This document shows positions 1-5,989 of a stretch of 6,260 nucleotides of DNA, in pieces (the first letter of the stretch is position 1; each line of letters starts with the position of its first letter). The translations under genes and the position numbers were made by a program. The notes under the pieces were generated by a model that saw nothing but the letters and a program-made list of their open reading frames with translations, searched no databases and had not been told where the DNA came from. This DNA is from Lysobacteraceae bacterium (GTDB taxonomy: Bacteria; Pseudomonadota; Gammaproteobacteria; Xanthomonadales; Xanthomonadaceae): assembly GCA_017990865.1 (NCBI GenBank), contig JAGNNB010000187.1:1-6260 (forward strand). The letters run 5' to 3'.

Positions 1-897
1 ATCCAGACGCGACGCTGCGGGGTTCACATCTTTCAGCTCGAAGAGCGAAATCATTTCGTCGATCGAGAAAATTTCCTGATCGCCGTGCGACCAGCCCAGG
101 CGCACCAGATAGTTCAGCAGCGCGTGCGGCAGATAGCCTGCGTCGCGGTACTGCATCACGTCGGCGGCGCCGGTGCGCTTGGAGAGCTTCGCGCCGTTCT
201 CGTCGAGAATCATCGGCAAATGCGCGAAATTCGGCACCGGGGCACCGAGCGCCTGGTAGATATTGATCTGCCGCGGGGTGTTGTTGACGTGATCGTCGCC
301 GCGCACGACGTCGGTGATGCCCATGTCGAGATCGTCGATGACCACCGCGAAGTTGTAGGTGGGATAGCCGTCGGCGCGGAAGATCACCAGATCGTCCAGC
401 TCGGCGTTGTCGAATTCGATCCGGCCCTTGACCTTGTCGTCCCACACGACCTTGCCGTCGGGCGGATTCTTGAAGCGGATCACGCGGTTCGGGTCGTCGC
501 GGTAGCCTGCGTTCGCCTCGCGATACGCCCCGTTGTAACGCGGCTTCTCCTTGGCGGCGAACGCGGCTTCGCGCACGGCCTGCAGTTCTTCTTTGGTCTC
601 GTAGGCGTAGTACGCGGTGCCGGCGGCGACCATCTTCTCGGCCACTTCGCGGTAGCGGTCCAGACGCTGCGTTTGATAGATCGGGCCTTCGTCGTAGCCG
701 AGGTTCAGCCACGCCATCGCGTCGAGAATGGCATCGATCGCCGCCTGCGTGCTGCGCTCGCGGTCGGTATCCTCGATGCGCAACACGAACTGCCCGCCCG
801 CGTGGCGCGAGGCCAGCCAGCAATACAGCGCCGTGCGGGCGCCGCCGATATGCAGATAGCCGGTCGGGCTGGGGGCGAAACGGGTGCGGATGGTCAT
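1..897 (-). CDS. gltX: Glutamyl-tRNA synthetase, N-terminal part (runs off the window)
   Basis: This cytoplasmic class I aminoacyl-tRNA synthetase charges tRNA-Glu with glutamate for translation. The 299 residues present hold the Rossmann catalytic domain. The HIGH-type signature is [13 protein letters not shown] (residues 7-19), followed by [12 protein letters not shown] at 37-48, the DGYPTYNFA segment at 176-184, and the KMSKS-type loop as KLSKR at 237-241. About 170 C-terminal residues, including most of the anticodon-binding part, lie beyond base 1. The start is the ATG at 895-897, fixed by the family N-terminus; no strong Shine-Dalgarno is seen. At the place of the E. coli zinc ligands (near 98, 100 and 125) this protein has Ala, Glu and Tyr, so the zinc-binding cysteines are missing, as I recall for xanthomonad GluRS. 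It is transcribed divergently from lpxH. The identification is secure. Confidence 0.97.
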   Translation of the reverse strand, partial: MTIRTRFAPSPTGYLHIGGARTALYCWLASRHAGGQFVLRIEDTDRERSTQAAIDAILDAMAWLNLGYDEGPIYQTQRLDRYREVAEKMVAAGTAYYAYETKEELQAVREAAFAAKEKPRYNGAYREANAGYRDDPNRVIRFKNPPDGKVVWDDKVKGRIEFDNAELDDLVIFRADGYPTYNFAVVIDDLDMGITDVVRGDDHVNNTPRQINIYQALGAPVPNFAHLPMILDENGAKLSKRTGAADVMQYRDAGYLPHALLNYLVRLGWSHGDQEIFSIDEMISLFELKDVNPAASRLD

Positions 898-925
898 GAC
901 GGGGCCGGAGCGCGGAAAGACCGCG

Positions 926-931
926 ATTTTA
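926..931 (-). promoter_or_regulatory. Possible -10 box of gltX
   Basis: Reading the minus strand, TAAAAT stands about 29 bases before the gltX ATG in an otherwise very GC-rich stretch. A transcript starting 6-7 bases further on would have a leader of about 20 nt. I see no good -35 hexamer at the usual distance, so this is a suggestion only. Confidence 0.3.
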
Positions 932-1014
932 ACCTACCGCGCCGGTTCGGCCGGCTTGGCGCTGGTCGGGTATTCGTGCGGCCGTGGATGGCGACGGCGC
1001 GCCGGGGTGCGCCC

Positions 1015-1020
1015 TACAAT
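1015..1020 (+). promoter_or_regulatory. Probable -10 box of lpxH (leaderless start)
   Basis: TACAAT, five of six bases matching the sigma-70 consensus, ends six bases before the A of the lpxH ATG at 1027. A start of transcription at the normal distance would fall on or next to that A. There is no Shine-Dalgarno between the box and the ATG, which fits a leaderless mRNA. No clear -35 hexamer is seen 16-18 bases upstream. Confidence 0.45.
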
Positions 1021-1026
1021 GACGCA

Positions 1027-1785
1027 ATGACCACCCTTTTCATCTCCGACCTGCACCTCGACGCCGAGCGGCCCGATATCGCGCAGTTGTTCGGCGCGTT
1101 CATCGACGGCGAAGCCCGCGATGCCGAGGCCTTGTACATCCTCGGCGATCTGTTCGAAGCCTGGGTGGGCGACGACGATCCGTCCGAGATCGGTGCCTTC
1201 GTCGCCGCGAAGTTGCGCGCGCTGTCCGACACGGGCGTTCGAGTGTATTTCCAACACGGCAATCGCGATTTTCTGGTCAGCCGCGATTTCGCCCAGCGCG
1301 CCGGCCTGCGTTTACTGCCGGAACATGCGGTGATCGTGTTGGCGGGGGAGCCGGTGCTGTTGATGCACGGCGACAGCCTGTGCACCGACGATCTCGCGTA
1401 TCAAGCGTTCCGCGCGCAAACGCGGAACGCCGGATGGCGAACGCAGTTTCTCTCGCAACCGCTCGCCGCGCGGCTCGCGTTCGCTGCGAAAGCGCGCGAG
1501 GCCAGCCGCGAGCGGCAGCAGGCGATGAAAACCGACGATCGCGCGCAATTCGAAACCATCACCGATGTTTCGCCGGATACCGTGCGCGAGACGTTGGCGC
1601 GCTACGGCATCGCCACGCTGATCCACGGCCATACGCATCGGCCCGCCGTGCATACGCTCGAAATCGATGGCCGCGCCTGCCGACGTGTCGTGCTGGGCGA
1701 TTGGTATACGCAGGGTTCGGTGCTGCGGGTGGACTCGAACGGCGCGATGGCGCTCTCCGCGCTTTCTTTCCAAGCATCCCCGTAG
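1027..1785 (+). CDS. lpxH: UDP-2,3-diacylglucosamine diphosphatase LpxH
   Basis: LpxH hydrolyses UDP-2,3-diacylglucosamine to lipid X and UMP, the fourth step of lipid A synthesis, at the inner face of the inner membrane. The 252-residue product is slightly longer than E. coli LpxH (240). The calcineurin-like di-metal site is complete: DLHL (D8, H10), GDLFE (D41), GNRD (N79, R80), HGD (H114) and GHTHRP (H202, H204). The first four motifs sit at the same residue numbers as in E. coli. The open frame runs far upstream, but that part is antisense to gltX; MTTLFISDLHL is the family N-terminus, so ATG 1027 is the start. No ribosome-binding site precedes it. The TAG stop lies inside the GTAG of a REP element. 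It converges on the DUF455 gene. The function is firm; regulation is inferred. Confidence 0.96.
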   Translation: MTTLFISDLHLDAERPDIAQLFGAFIDGEARDAEALYILGDLFEAWVGDDDPSEIGAFVAAKLRALSDTGVRVYFQHGNRDFLVSRDFAQRAGLRLLPEHAVIVLAGEPVLLMHGDSLCTDDLAYQAFRAQTRNAGWRTQFLSQPLAARLAFAAKAREASRERQQAMKTDDRAQFETITDVSPDTVRETLARYGIATLIHGHTHRPAVHTLEIDGRACRRVVLGDWYTQGSVLRVDSNGAMALSALSFQASP

Positions 1786-1850
1786 AGCGGAGCGCAGCTC
1801 CGCTGAAGCGGTTCGGTTCGAAATTCAGCGGAGCTGCGCTCCGCTCTACG
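1781..1850. repeat. Inverted pair of GTAG-type REP hairpins (27-bp perfect arms)
   Basis: Bases 1781-1807 and 1824-1850 are perfect 27-base reverse complements, separated by 16 bases. Each arm contains a unit made of GTAG (1782-1785; as CTAC at 1846-1849) followed by its own hairpin, AGCGGAGC - 3 nt - GCTCCGCT (1786-1804 and 1827-1845). GTAG plus a short GC-rich hairpin is the build of REP sequences known from Stenotrophomonas and pseudomonads, where they are mobilised by RAYT (Y1-type) transposases; two in opposite orientation form a BIME-like dimer. The pair fills the spacer between convergent genes and may serve both as a transcription terminator or mRNA 3' stabiliser. The class assignment is inferred from structure. 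Confidence 0.8.
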
Positions 1851-1856
1851 CGCGGG

Positions 1857-2669
1857 CTACGCGGCGTTATCGATTGCGTCTTGCAGCGCACGCAGTTCCT
1901 CGTCGCTGAATCCCGCCGCGCTGCGCGCATCCAGATTGAACGGGCCGTAGAGTACGCCGCGTCCGTATTCGACAAGCAAACGACGGAACGTCGCTCCCGG
2001 GTCGAGCGCTTCGCGTTCGCAATGCCAACGGAACCACCGCGAACCGGCGGCGACGTGGCCGATTTCCTCGCGCAGAATCACCACGAGAATCTCGGCGGTG
2101 GCGTCGTCGCCGAGTTGGCGCAATTTGTCGATCATGCCGGGCGTCACGTCCAATCCGCGCGCTTCCAACACGCGCGGCACCAGCGCCATGCGTTCGAGCG
2201 CGGAATGTGCGGTTTTCTCGGCCATTTCCCATAGGCCGTTATGCGCGTCGTAGTCGCCGTAATCGCGGCCGAATTCGCGCAGGCGCTCGCGCAGCATGAC
2301 GAAATGCCGCGCCTCGTCGTGCGCGACCTGCGCCCAGTCTGCGTAGTACGCATGCGGCATTCCGCGAAAGCGATACACCGCGTCCAATGCCAGATCGATC
2401 GCGTTGAATTCGATATGCGCGATGGAATGGATGAACGCCGCGCGGCCTTCGTCGCTGCCGAACCCGCGTCGCGGCAGTTCGCGTGGGTGCACGAGCTTCG
2501 GACGCTCGGGGCGGCCGGGCATGCGGATGGGTTCCGGCGGTTGTGCATCGCCGTCGATGAAAAGTTCACCGCGCGCGAACGCTTCGGCGGTCGCGAGCGC
2601 CAGCGCGACTTTATCATCGGGCGTTGCGGCGCGAAGACAGGCGTGAGCGGCGGCGAAAACGGAGGACAT
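1857..2669 (-). CDS. DUF455 family ferritin-like protein (COG2833-type)
   Basis: This is a 270-residue soluble protein with no signal peptide or membrane segment. I recognise it as DUF455, a ferritin-like family of unknown function. Conserved stretches are HSIAHIEFNAIDLALDA (81-97), DWAQVAHDEARHF (111-123), GDYDAHNGLW (138-147) and EEIGHVAAGSRWF (201-213). Together they give a plausible di-iron site: E87, E119 with H122, and E202 with H205; E159 may be the fourth carboxylate. This suggests an oxidase, oxygenase or hydroxylase-like metal centre, distantly reminiscent of MiaE, but no substrate can be named. The start is the ATG at 2667-2669, with only a weak purine stretch before it. The gene is monocistronic in appearance: 416 bases of repeats separate it from purF upstream, and it ends against lpxH at the REP pair. 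Confidence 0.88.
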   Translation of the reverse strand: MSSVFAAAHACLRAATPDDKVALALATAEAFARGELFIDGDAQPPEPIRMPGRPERPKLVHPRELPRRGFGSDEGRAAFIHSIAHIEFNAIDLALDAVYRFRGMPHAYYADWAQVAHDEARHFVMLRERLREFGRDYGDYDAHNGLWEMAEKTAHSALERMALVPRVLEARGLDVTPGMIDKLRQLGDDATAEILVVILREEIGHVAAGSRWFRWHCEREALDPGATFRRLLVEYGRGVLYGPFNLDARSAAGFSDEELRALQDAIDNAA

Positions 2670-2711
2670 TCAGAAGTTCGCGATTCTGTCGAAAAGGGTC
2701 CGGTCGCGCCA

Positions 2712-3060
2712 GCCCCTCACCCGCCCTTCGGGCACCCTCTCCCCGCATGCGGGGAGAGGGAGAAGCGAGCGTAGCGTACGAAGGTGAGGAGCGCTCTTCG
2801 CACCGCACGCGAAGAGAAGGAAGCGCGAACGTAACGAGCGAGGGCGAAGAACCTCCCTCTCCCCGCATGCGGGGAGAGGGAAGAGCGAGCGTAGCGAGCA
2901 AGGGTGCGGGGCGCTCTTCTCTCCGCACGCGGGAGAAGAAAGCGCGAACACAACGAACGAGGCAGAAGAACCTCCCTCTCCCCGCATGCGGGGAGAGGGA
3001 AGAGCGAGCGTAGCGAGCGAGGGTGAGGGGCGCTCTTCTCTCCGCGCACGGGAGAAGCAA
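2712..3060. repeat. Array of alternating palindromes, about 120-bp period (three A, three B units)
   Basis: This fills the 416-base gap between the DUF455 gene and purF. Palindrome A, CCCTCTCCCCGCA plus its exact reverse complement (26 bp), occurs identically at 2735-2760, 2855-2880 and 2974-2999. Halfway between lie diverged B hairpins near 2794-2816, 2916-2938 and 3034-3056 (B1 is CTCTTCGC - 7 nt - GCGAAGAG). Every hairpin is followed by a related spacer of the type GCGAGCGTAGCGAGCGAGGG, so the basic unit is about 60 bp and the higher unit 119-120 bp. The array begins with GCCCCTCACCC (2712-2722) and its exact reverse complement recurs at 3021-3031. A small hairpin GCCC-TTC-GGGC sits at 2723-2733. 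Very similar palindromes are dispersed in many proteobacterial genomes. I see no gene and no convincing promoter here. Confidence 0.85.
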
Positions 3061-3085
3061 GCGCGAGCTAACGCGAGAGACAAGC

Positions 3086-4555
3086 TCAACTCGCGAGGCG
3101 CCGCTTCTTCTTCGCCTCATCCGAGCGCAGTTGTTTGATGCGCTCGAAATAACCCGGTTCGATGCCGGTCACGTATTCGCCGTTGAAGCAGGAGCTGTCG
3201 AATTTGCGGCCGGGGAATTTCGGACCGGCGACGGCGGCTTCCAGATCGGCGAGGTCTTGGTAGATCAACCAATCGCAGCCGAGCAATTCCTGTACGTCCT
3301 GTTCGCTGCGGCCGTGCGCGACCAATTCTTCCGGCGACGGCATATCGATGCCGTACACGTTCGGGAAGCGCACCGGCGGCGCGGCGGAGGCCAGATACAC
3401 TTTCTTGGCGCCGGCATCGCGCGCCATCTGCACGATCTGCTGCGAGGTGGTGCCGCGCACGATGGAATCGTCGACCAGCAACACCACACGATTGCGGAAT
3501 TCCAGCGTGATCGGATTGAGTTTCCGGCGCACGGATTTCATCCGCTCGCCCTGCCCCGGCATGATGAAGGTGCGGCCGACATAGCGATTCTTGATGAAGC
3601 CTTCACGATATTTCACGCCGAGCGTATTCGCGATTTCCAGCGCGGCGTCGCGCGAGGTGTCGGGGATCGGAATCACCACGTCGATATCGTGCTGAGGACG
3701 CAGCCGAAGAATTTTTTCGCCGAGCGTCACGCCCATGCGCATCCGCGCCTTGTGCACGGAAATTTCGTCCATCATCGAGTCGGGGCGCGCGAAATACACG
3801 AATTCGAAAATGCAGGGGCGCAGTTCGCCGTCGGCGCATTGCCGCGAATGCAGTTCGCCGCGCGGGGTGATGACGAGTGCTTCGCCCGGCGCGATGTCGC
3901 GCACGCGCTCGAAGCCCAGCACATCCAGCGCGACCGATTCGGACGCGATCGCGAATTCGCTGCCGGCGTCGGAATCGCGACGTCCCAATACCAGCGGACG
4001 GATGCCGTTGGGGTCGCGGAAGGCGACTAAGCCCAAGCCCAGCACCACCGCGACCACCGCATACCCGCCCTTGGCACGACGCACGACGCCTTCGACCGCA
4101 CGGAACGCGGCATCGGGCGTCAGTACGCGCTGCATATCCAACTCGTGCGCGAAGACGTTCAGCAGCACTTCCGAATCGGATTCGGTGTTGACGTTGCGGC
4201 GATCCTGTTCGAAGACTTCGCGACGCAAGGTGTCGGTGTTGATCAGATTGCCGTTGTGCGCCAGCGCGATGCCGAACGGCGAATTGACGTAAAAGGGCTG
4301 CGCTTCGTCGCTGCCTTCGCTGCCGGCAGTGGGATACCGGCAATGGCCGATACCGACGCGTCCCTGCAGCAGCGCCATCGCTTTCGGATCGAACGCGTCG
4401 CGCACCAAACCGTTGCCTTTATGTACCCGCATCTGCGTGCCGTTGGCGGTGGCGATGCCGGCCGCGTCCTGGCCGCGGTGCTGGAGCACGGTCAATCCAT
4501 CGTAAAGCTGCGCCGCGACGTCCGTGGTACCGACGATGCCGAGAATGCCGCACAT
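3086..4555 (-). CDS. purF: Amidophosphoribosyltransferase (glutamine PRPP amidotransferase)
   Basis: PurF performs the committed first step of purine synthesis in the cytoplasm: PRPP plus glutamine gives 5-phosphoribosylamine. The 489-residue protein starts [10 protein letters not shown]; Cys2, exposed when Met1 is removed, is the N-terminal nucleophile of the glutaminase domain. Other glutaminase residues are R73 (HCRYPT), N101-G102 (HNGN) and D127. The phosphoribosyltransferase half carries DPNGIRPL (181-188), the catalytic loop [10 protein letters not shown] (322-331) and the PRPP-binding motif [14 protein letters not shown] (357-370). The length fits the E. coli type (about 505), and the tail is lysine/arginine rich. 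ATG 4553-4555 is required by Cys2 and has a GGAG 8 bases upstream. cvpA, its common upstream partner, is missing; a 15-bp tandem repeat lies there instead. Downstream comes the palindrome array. Confidence 0.97.
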   Translation of the reverse strand: MCGILGIVGTTDVAAQLYDGLTVLQHRGQDAAGIATANGTQMRVHKGNGLVRDAFDPKAMALLQGRVGIGHCRYPTAGSEGSDEAQPFYVNSPFGIALAHNGNLINTDTLRREVFEQDRRNVNTESDSEVLLNVFAHELDMQRVLTPDAAFRAVEGVVRRAKGGYAVVAVVLGLGLVAFRDPNGIRPLVLGRRDSDAGSEFAIASESVALDVLGFERVRDIAPGEALVITPRGELHSRQCADGELRPCIFEFVYFARPDSMMDEISVHKARMRMGVTLGEKILRLRPQHDIDVVIPIPDTSRDAALEIANTLGVKYREGFIKNRYVGRTFIMPGQGERMKSVRRKLNPITLEFRNRVVLLVDDSIVRGTTSQQIVQMARDAGAKKVYLASAAPPVRFPNVYGIDMPSPEELVAHGRSEQDVQELLGCDWLIYQDLADLEAAVAGPKFPGRKFDSSCFNGEYVTGIEPGYFERIKQLRSDEAKKKRRLAS

Positions 4556-4611
4556 GGTGGTGACTCCGGAAACTCGTGAATGACGGGCGCGCTCGACGAT
4601 GAGACGCGGAA

Positions 4612-4671
4612 TGGAACGGGAACAGAGGGAACGAAAGCAGAGGGAACGAAAACAGATGGAACGCGACGCGA
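4612..4671. repeat. Imperfect 15-bp tandem repeat, four copies, upstream of purF
   Basis: Four 15-base units lie at 4612-4626, 4627-4641, 4642-4656 and 4657-4671. The two central ones read GGGAACGAAAGCAGA and GGGAACGAAAACAGA and differ at one base; the outer ones are more diverged (all share GGAACG). On the purF strand the unit reads roughly TCTGYTTTCGTTCCC. It occupies the dedD-purF spacer 57-116 bases before the purF start, where it could touch the purF promoter, but no function is shown. Confidence 0.75.
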
Positions 4672-4690
4672 TAAAACCCGATGCGGGTCA
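4671..4690 (-). terminator. Weak intrinsic terminator overlapping the dedD stop
   Basis: On the minus strand the TGA stop (4690-4688) runs into ACCCG - CAT - CGGGT (4688-4676), a 5-bp hairpin with a 3-base loop, followed at once by TTTAT. The stem is short and the T run broken, so termination may be partial. It would separate dedD from purF transcription. Confidence 0.45.
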
Positions 4691-5908
4691 GGGATGCGGA
4701 CGCACGATGCCGTCGACGCCCGTTTTCGCTTTCACTTGCGCTTTCAATTGATCCGCGGCGGCGCGATCGATCACCGGACCGACGCGCACGCGGGTGAGCT
4801 TGCCCTTGTCGGTGCTCACGGTTTCGGTGAACGCGGCGAAACCCGACGCGCGCAGTCGATCGCGCAGCGCGGTGGCGTCGGCGGCGGCGCTGAAAGCGCC
4901 CAATTGCACCGCGAAACCGACTTTGGCCGTCGCCGCCGTCGTCGCGGGTTTGGGTTTCGGCGCGACCGCGACCAAAGTGCCGCTGTCGGCGGGTTTGGCG
5001 GCCGCCGGTTTGGGCACAGTGGGCTTGGCGGTGGTCGTCGAAGGCGTGGAGGACGCCGTCGGCGCGGTGATCGTCGGCTTGGGCGCAGCGGGCTTGGTCT
5101 CGGCAGGCTTCGCGGCCGTCGCCACTGGCTTCGGCGCTGGCTCGGCAGGCTTGGTTGGCGCGGGTTTGGCGAGGACGGGCTTCGGTGCGGCCGGCTTGGC
5201 CTCGGCCGGCTCGCTCGGTTTCGCGGCCACGGGTTTGGGCGTTTCGGCCGCCGGCGCGACGGGCGTCGTGGGCGTGTCCGAAGCGGGCACGGCGGGCGTC
5301 GCGGGCGCGGATTCGGCATCCAACACGACCACGCGGACGGGCACATCGCTACGCACTTCCAAGGCTTTCAAACGCGCGGATTCGGCATCGGCGCGGGTGG
5401 CGAACGGGCCGATACGCACCCGCCAAGCGGCCTTGCCGCCGACGGTGGCCGGTTCGCTGTAAGCCGGCAGTTGCGATTTCTTCACGAGCCCAGCGACGGT
5501 CTCGGCGTTTTTCTGCGTGGCGTAAGCGCCGAAATGCACCGCGTAATTGCCGCCCGCGGCCGTGGGCGGCAGCGCCGCGGCGCCGGAAGCGTCGGTTGCG
5601 GCGGCAGGGTCGGCCGGTGCAGCGGCGGTATCGCCCGTCGGAGTCGTCAGCGTCGGCGCGTCGGCTGCGGGGCGATCCACAGGCGTGGCGTCCATCCCCA
5701 CAGCTCCGCCTTGAGGCACGTCGCCTGGCGCCGCCAGCGGCAAGTCGCGGGATTGGCCCGCGCCCTCCGGGCCATCGGGAATGTCGGTGGAGACATCGGA
5801 CACGCCGCTGTCCGGTGCAGGGCCTTTGACCAACATCGGCAGGAAGAACACCGCCAGCGCGATCAGGACCGCCGCACCGATGAGACGCTGTTTCAAGGGC
5901 GTATCCAA
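4688..5908 (-). CDS. dedD: DedD-like cell-division protein with two SPOR domains
   Basis: SPOR domains bind denuded glycan strands of septal peptidoglycan; DedD is an inner-membrane divisome protein that promotes septal wall synthesis. From the chosen start the protein has 406 residues: a short cytoplasmic N-terminus, one membrane segment (about 8-27, LIGAAVLIALAVFFLP), an acidic Pro/Ala periplasmic stretch (31-118), SPOR 1 (about 121-195, with NYAVHFGAYAT and WRVRIGPFATRADAE), a Pro/Ala/Lys-rich linker (about 200-328) and SPOR 2 (about 331-404, with FAVQLGAFSAAADA and RVRVGPVIDRAAAD). E. coli DedD has one SPOR and about 220 residues. I chose the TTG at 5906-5908: it gives MDTPLKQRL, the N-terminus I recall for xanthomonad homologues, with GAGGTG 6 bases upstream. 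The alternative is GTG at 5915-5917 (409 residues) with a poorly spaced site. It lies downstream of folC in the same direction. Confidence 0.9.
   Translation of the reverse strand: MDTPLKQRLIGAAVLIALAVFFLPMLVKGPAPDSGVSDVSTDIPDGPEGAGQSRDLPLAAPGDVPQGGAVGMDATPVDRPAADAPTLTTPTGDTAAAPADPAAATDASGAAALPPTAAGGNYAVHFGAYATQKNAETVAGLVKKSQLPAYSEPATVGGKAAWRVRIGPFATRADAESARLKALEVRSDVPVRVVVLDAESAPATPAVPASDTPTTPVAPAAETPKPVAAKPSEPAEAKPAAPKPVLAKPAPTKPAEPAPKPVATAAKPAETKPAAPKPTITAPTASSTPSTTTAKPTVPKPAAAKPADSGTLVAVAPKPKPATTAATAKVGFAVQLGAFSAAADATALRDRLRASGFAAFTETVSTDKGKLTRVRVGPVIDRAAADQLKAQVKAKTGVDGIVRPHP
4922..5311 (-). other. Low-complexity Pro/Ala/Lys linker of the SPOR protein
   Basis: About 130 residues between the two SPOR domains consist almost entirely of Ala, Pro, Lys, Thr, Glu and Val in repeated patterns such as KPAAPKP, KPAEPAPKP and KPAETKPAAPKP. 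The matching DNA is an imperfect GC-rich tandem repeat that could change length by slippage or recombination. It is probably an extended, positively charged periplasmic tether. Confidence 0.8.
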
Positions 5909-5938
5909 GCGCAACACCTCGGCGTAAAAAGCGCGGGC

Positions 5939-5944
5939 ATTATA
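5939..5944 (-). promoter_or_regulatory. Probable -10 box of dedD
   Basis: On the minus strand a perfect TATAAT, in GGCTATAATGCC, stands 30 bases before the TTG start (21 before the GTG) in the short folC-dedD spacer. No clear -35 hexamer is seen 16-18 bases upstream, and no TG extends the -10. It suggests dedD can be transcribed independently of folC, with a leader of about 20 nt. Confidence 0.5.
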
Positions 5945-5989
5945 GCCTGCGGCGTCGTTCGCACGGCGCGGGTTCAGTCCGGCAGTCTC

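Noticed and set aside
911..925. Hairpin CGCGG-AAAGA-CCGCG followed by ATTTTA, like a plus-strand terminator
   Set aside because: No plus-strand gene precedes it; the T-rich part is better read as the gltX -10 region on the minus strand.
85..1026. Long plus-strand open frame continuous with lpxH, which would add 314 residues to it
   Set aside because: It is antisense to a clearly recognisable gltX, and the LpxH family N-terminus begins at 1027.
1380..2774. Plus-strand open frames opposite the DUF455 gene (1380-2234, 2241-2774)
   Set aside because: They have arginine/alanine-rich content with no family features, and arise as mirrors of GC-rich coding on the other strand.
2712..3060. CRISPR array
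   Set aside because: The repeated units are long palindromes with a 60/120-bp period, and the intervening sequences are related to each other rather than unique spacers; no cas gene is near.
2614..3120. Several open frames on both strands through the palindrome array (repeated SPHAGRG / RMRGEG peptides)
   Set aside because: They are translations of the repeats themselves, open in many frames and without initiation signals; no protein is supported.
3023..4030. A 335-codon plus-strand frame opposite purF, and 4145-4579
   Set aside because: Both are shadows of purF, whose motifs are complete on the minus strand.
4556..4687. Minus-strand frame open from the dedD stop into purF, encoding repeated CFRSL-type peptides
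   Set aside because: It contains no start codon, and PurF needs Cys2 next to its initiating Met, so it is not an extension or a gene.
4794..5462. Plus-strand Gly/Ala/Val-rich frame that looks like a membrane protein
   Set aside because: It is the antisense of the Pro/Ala/Lys linker and SPOR domains; its hydrophobic composition follows from that.
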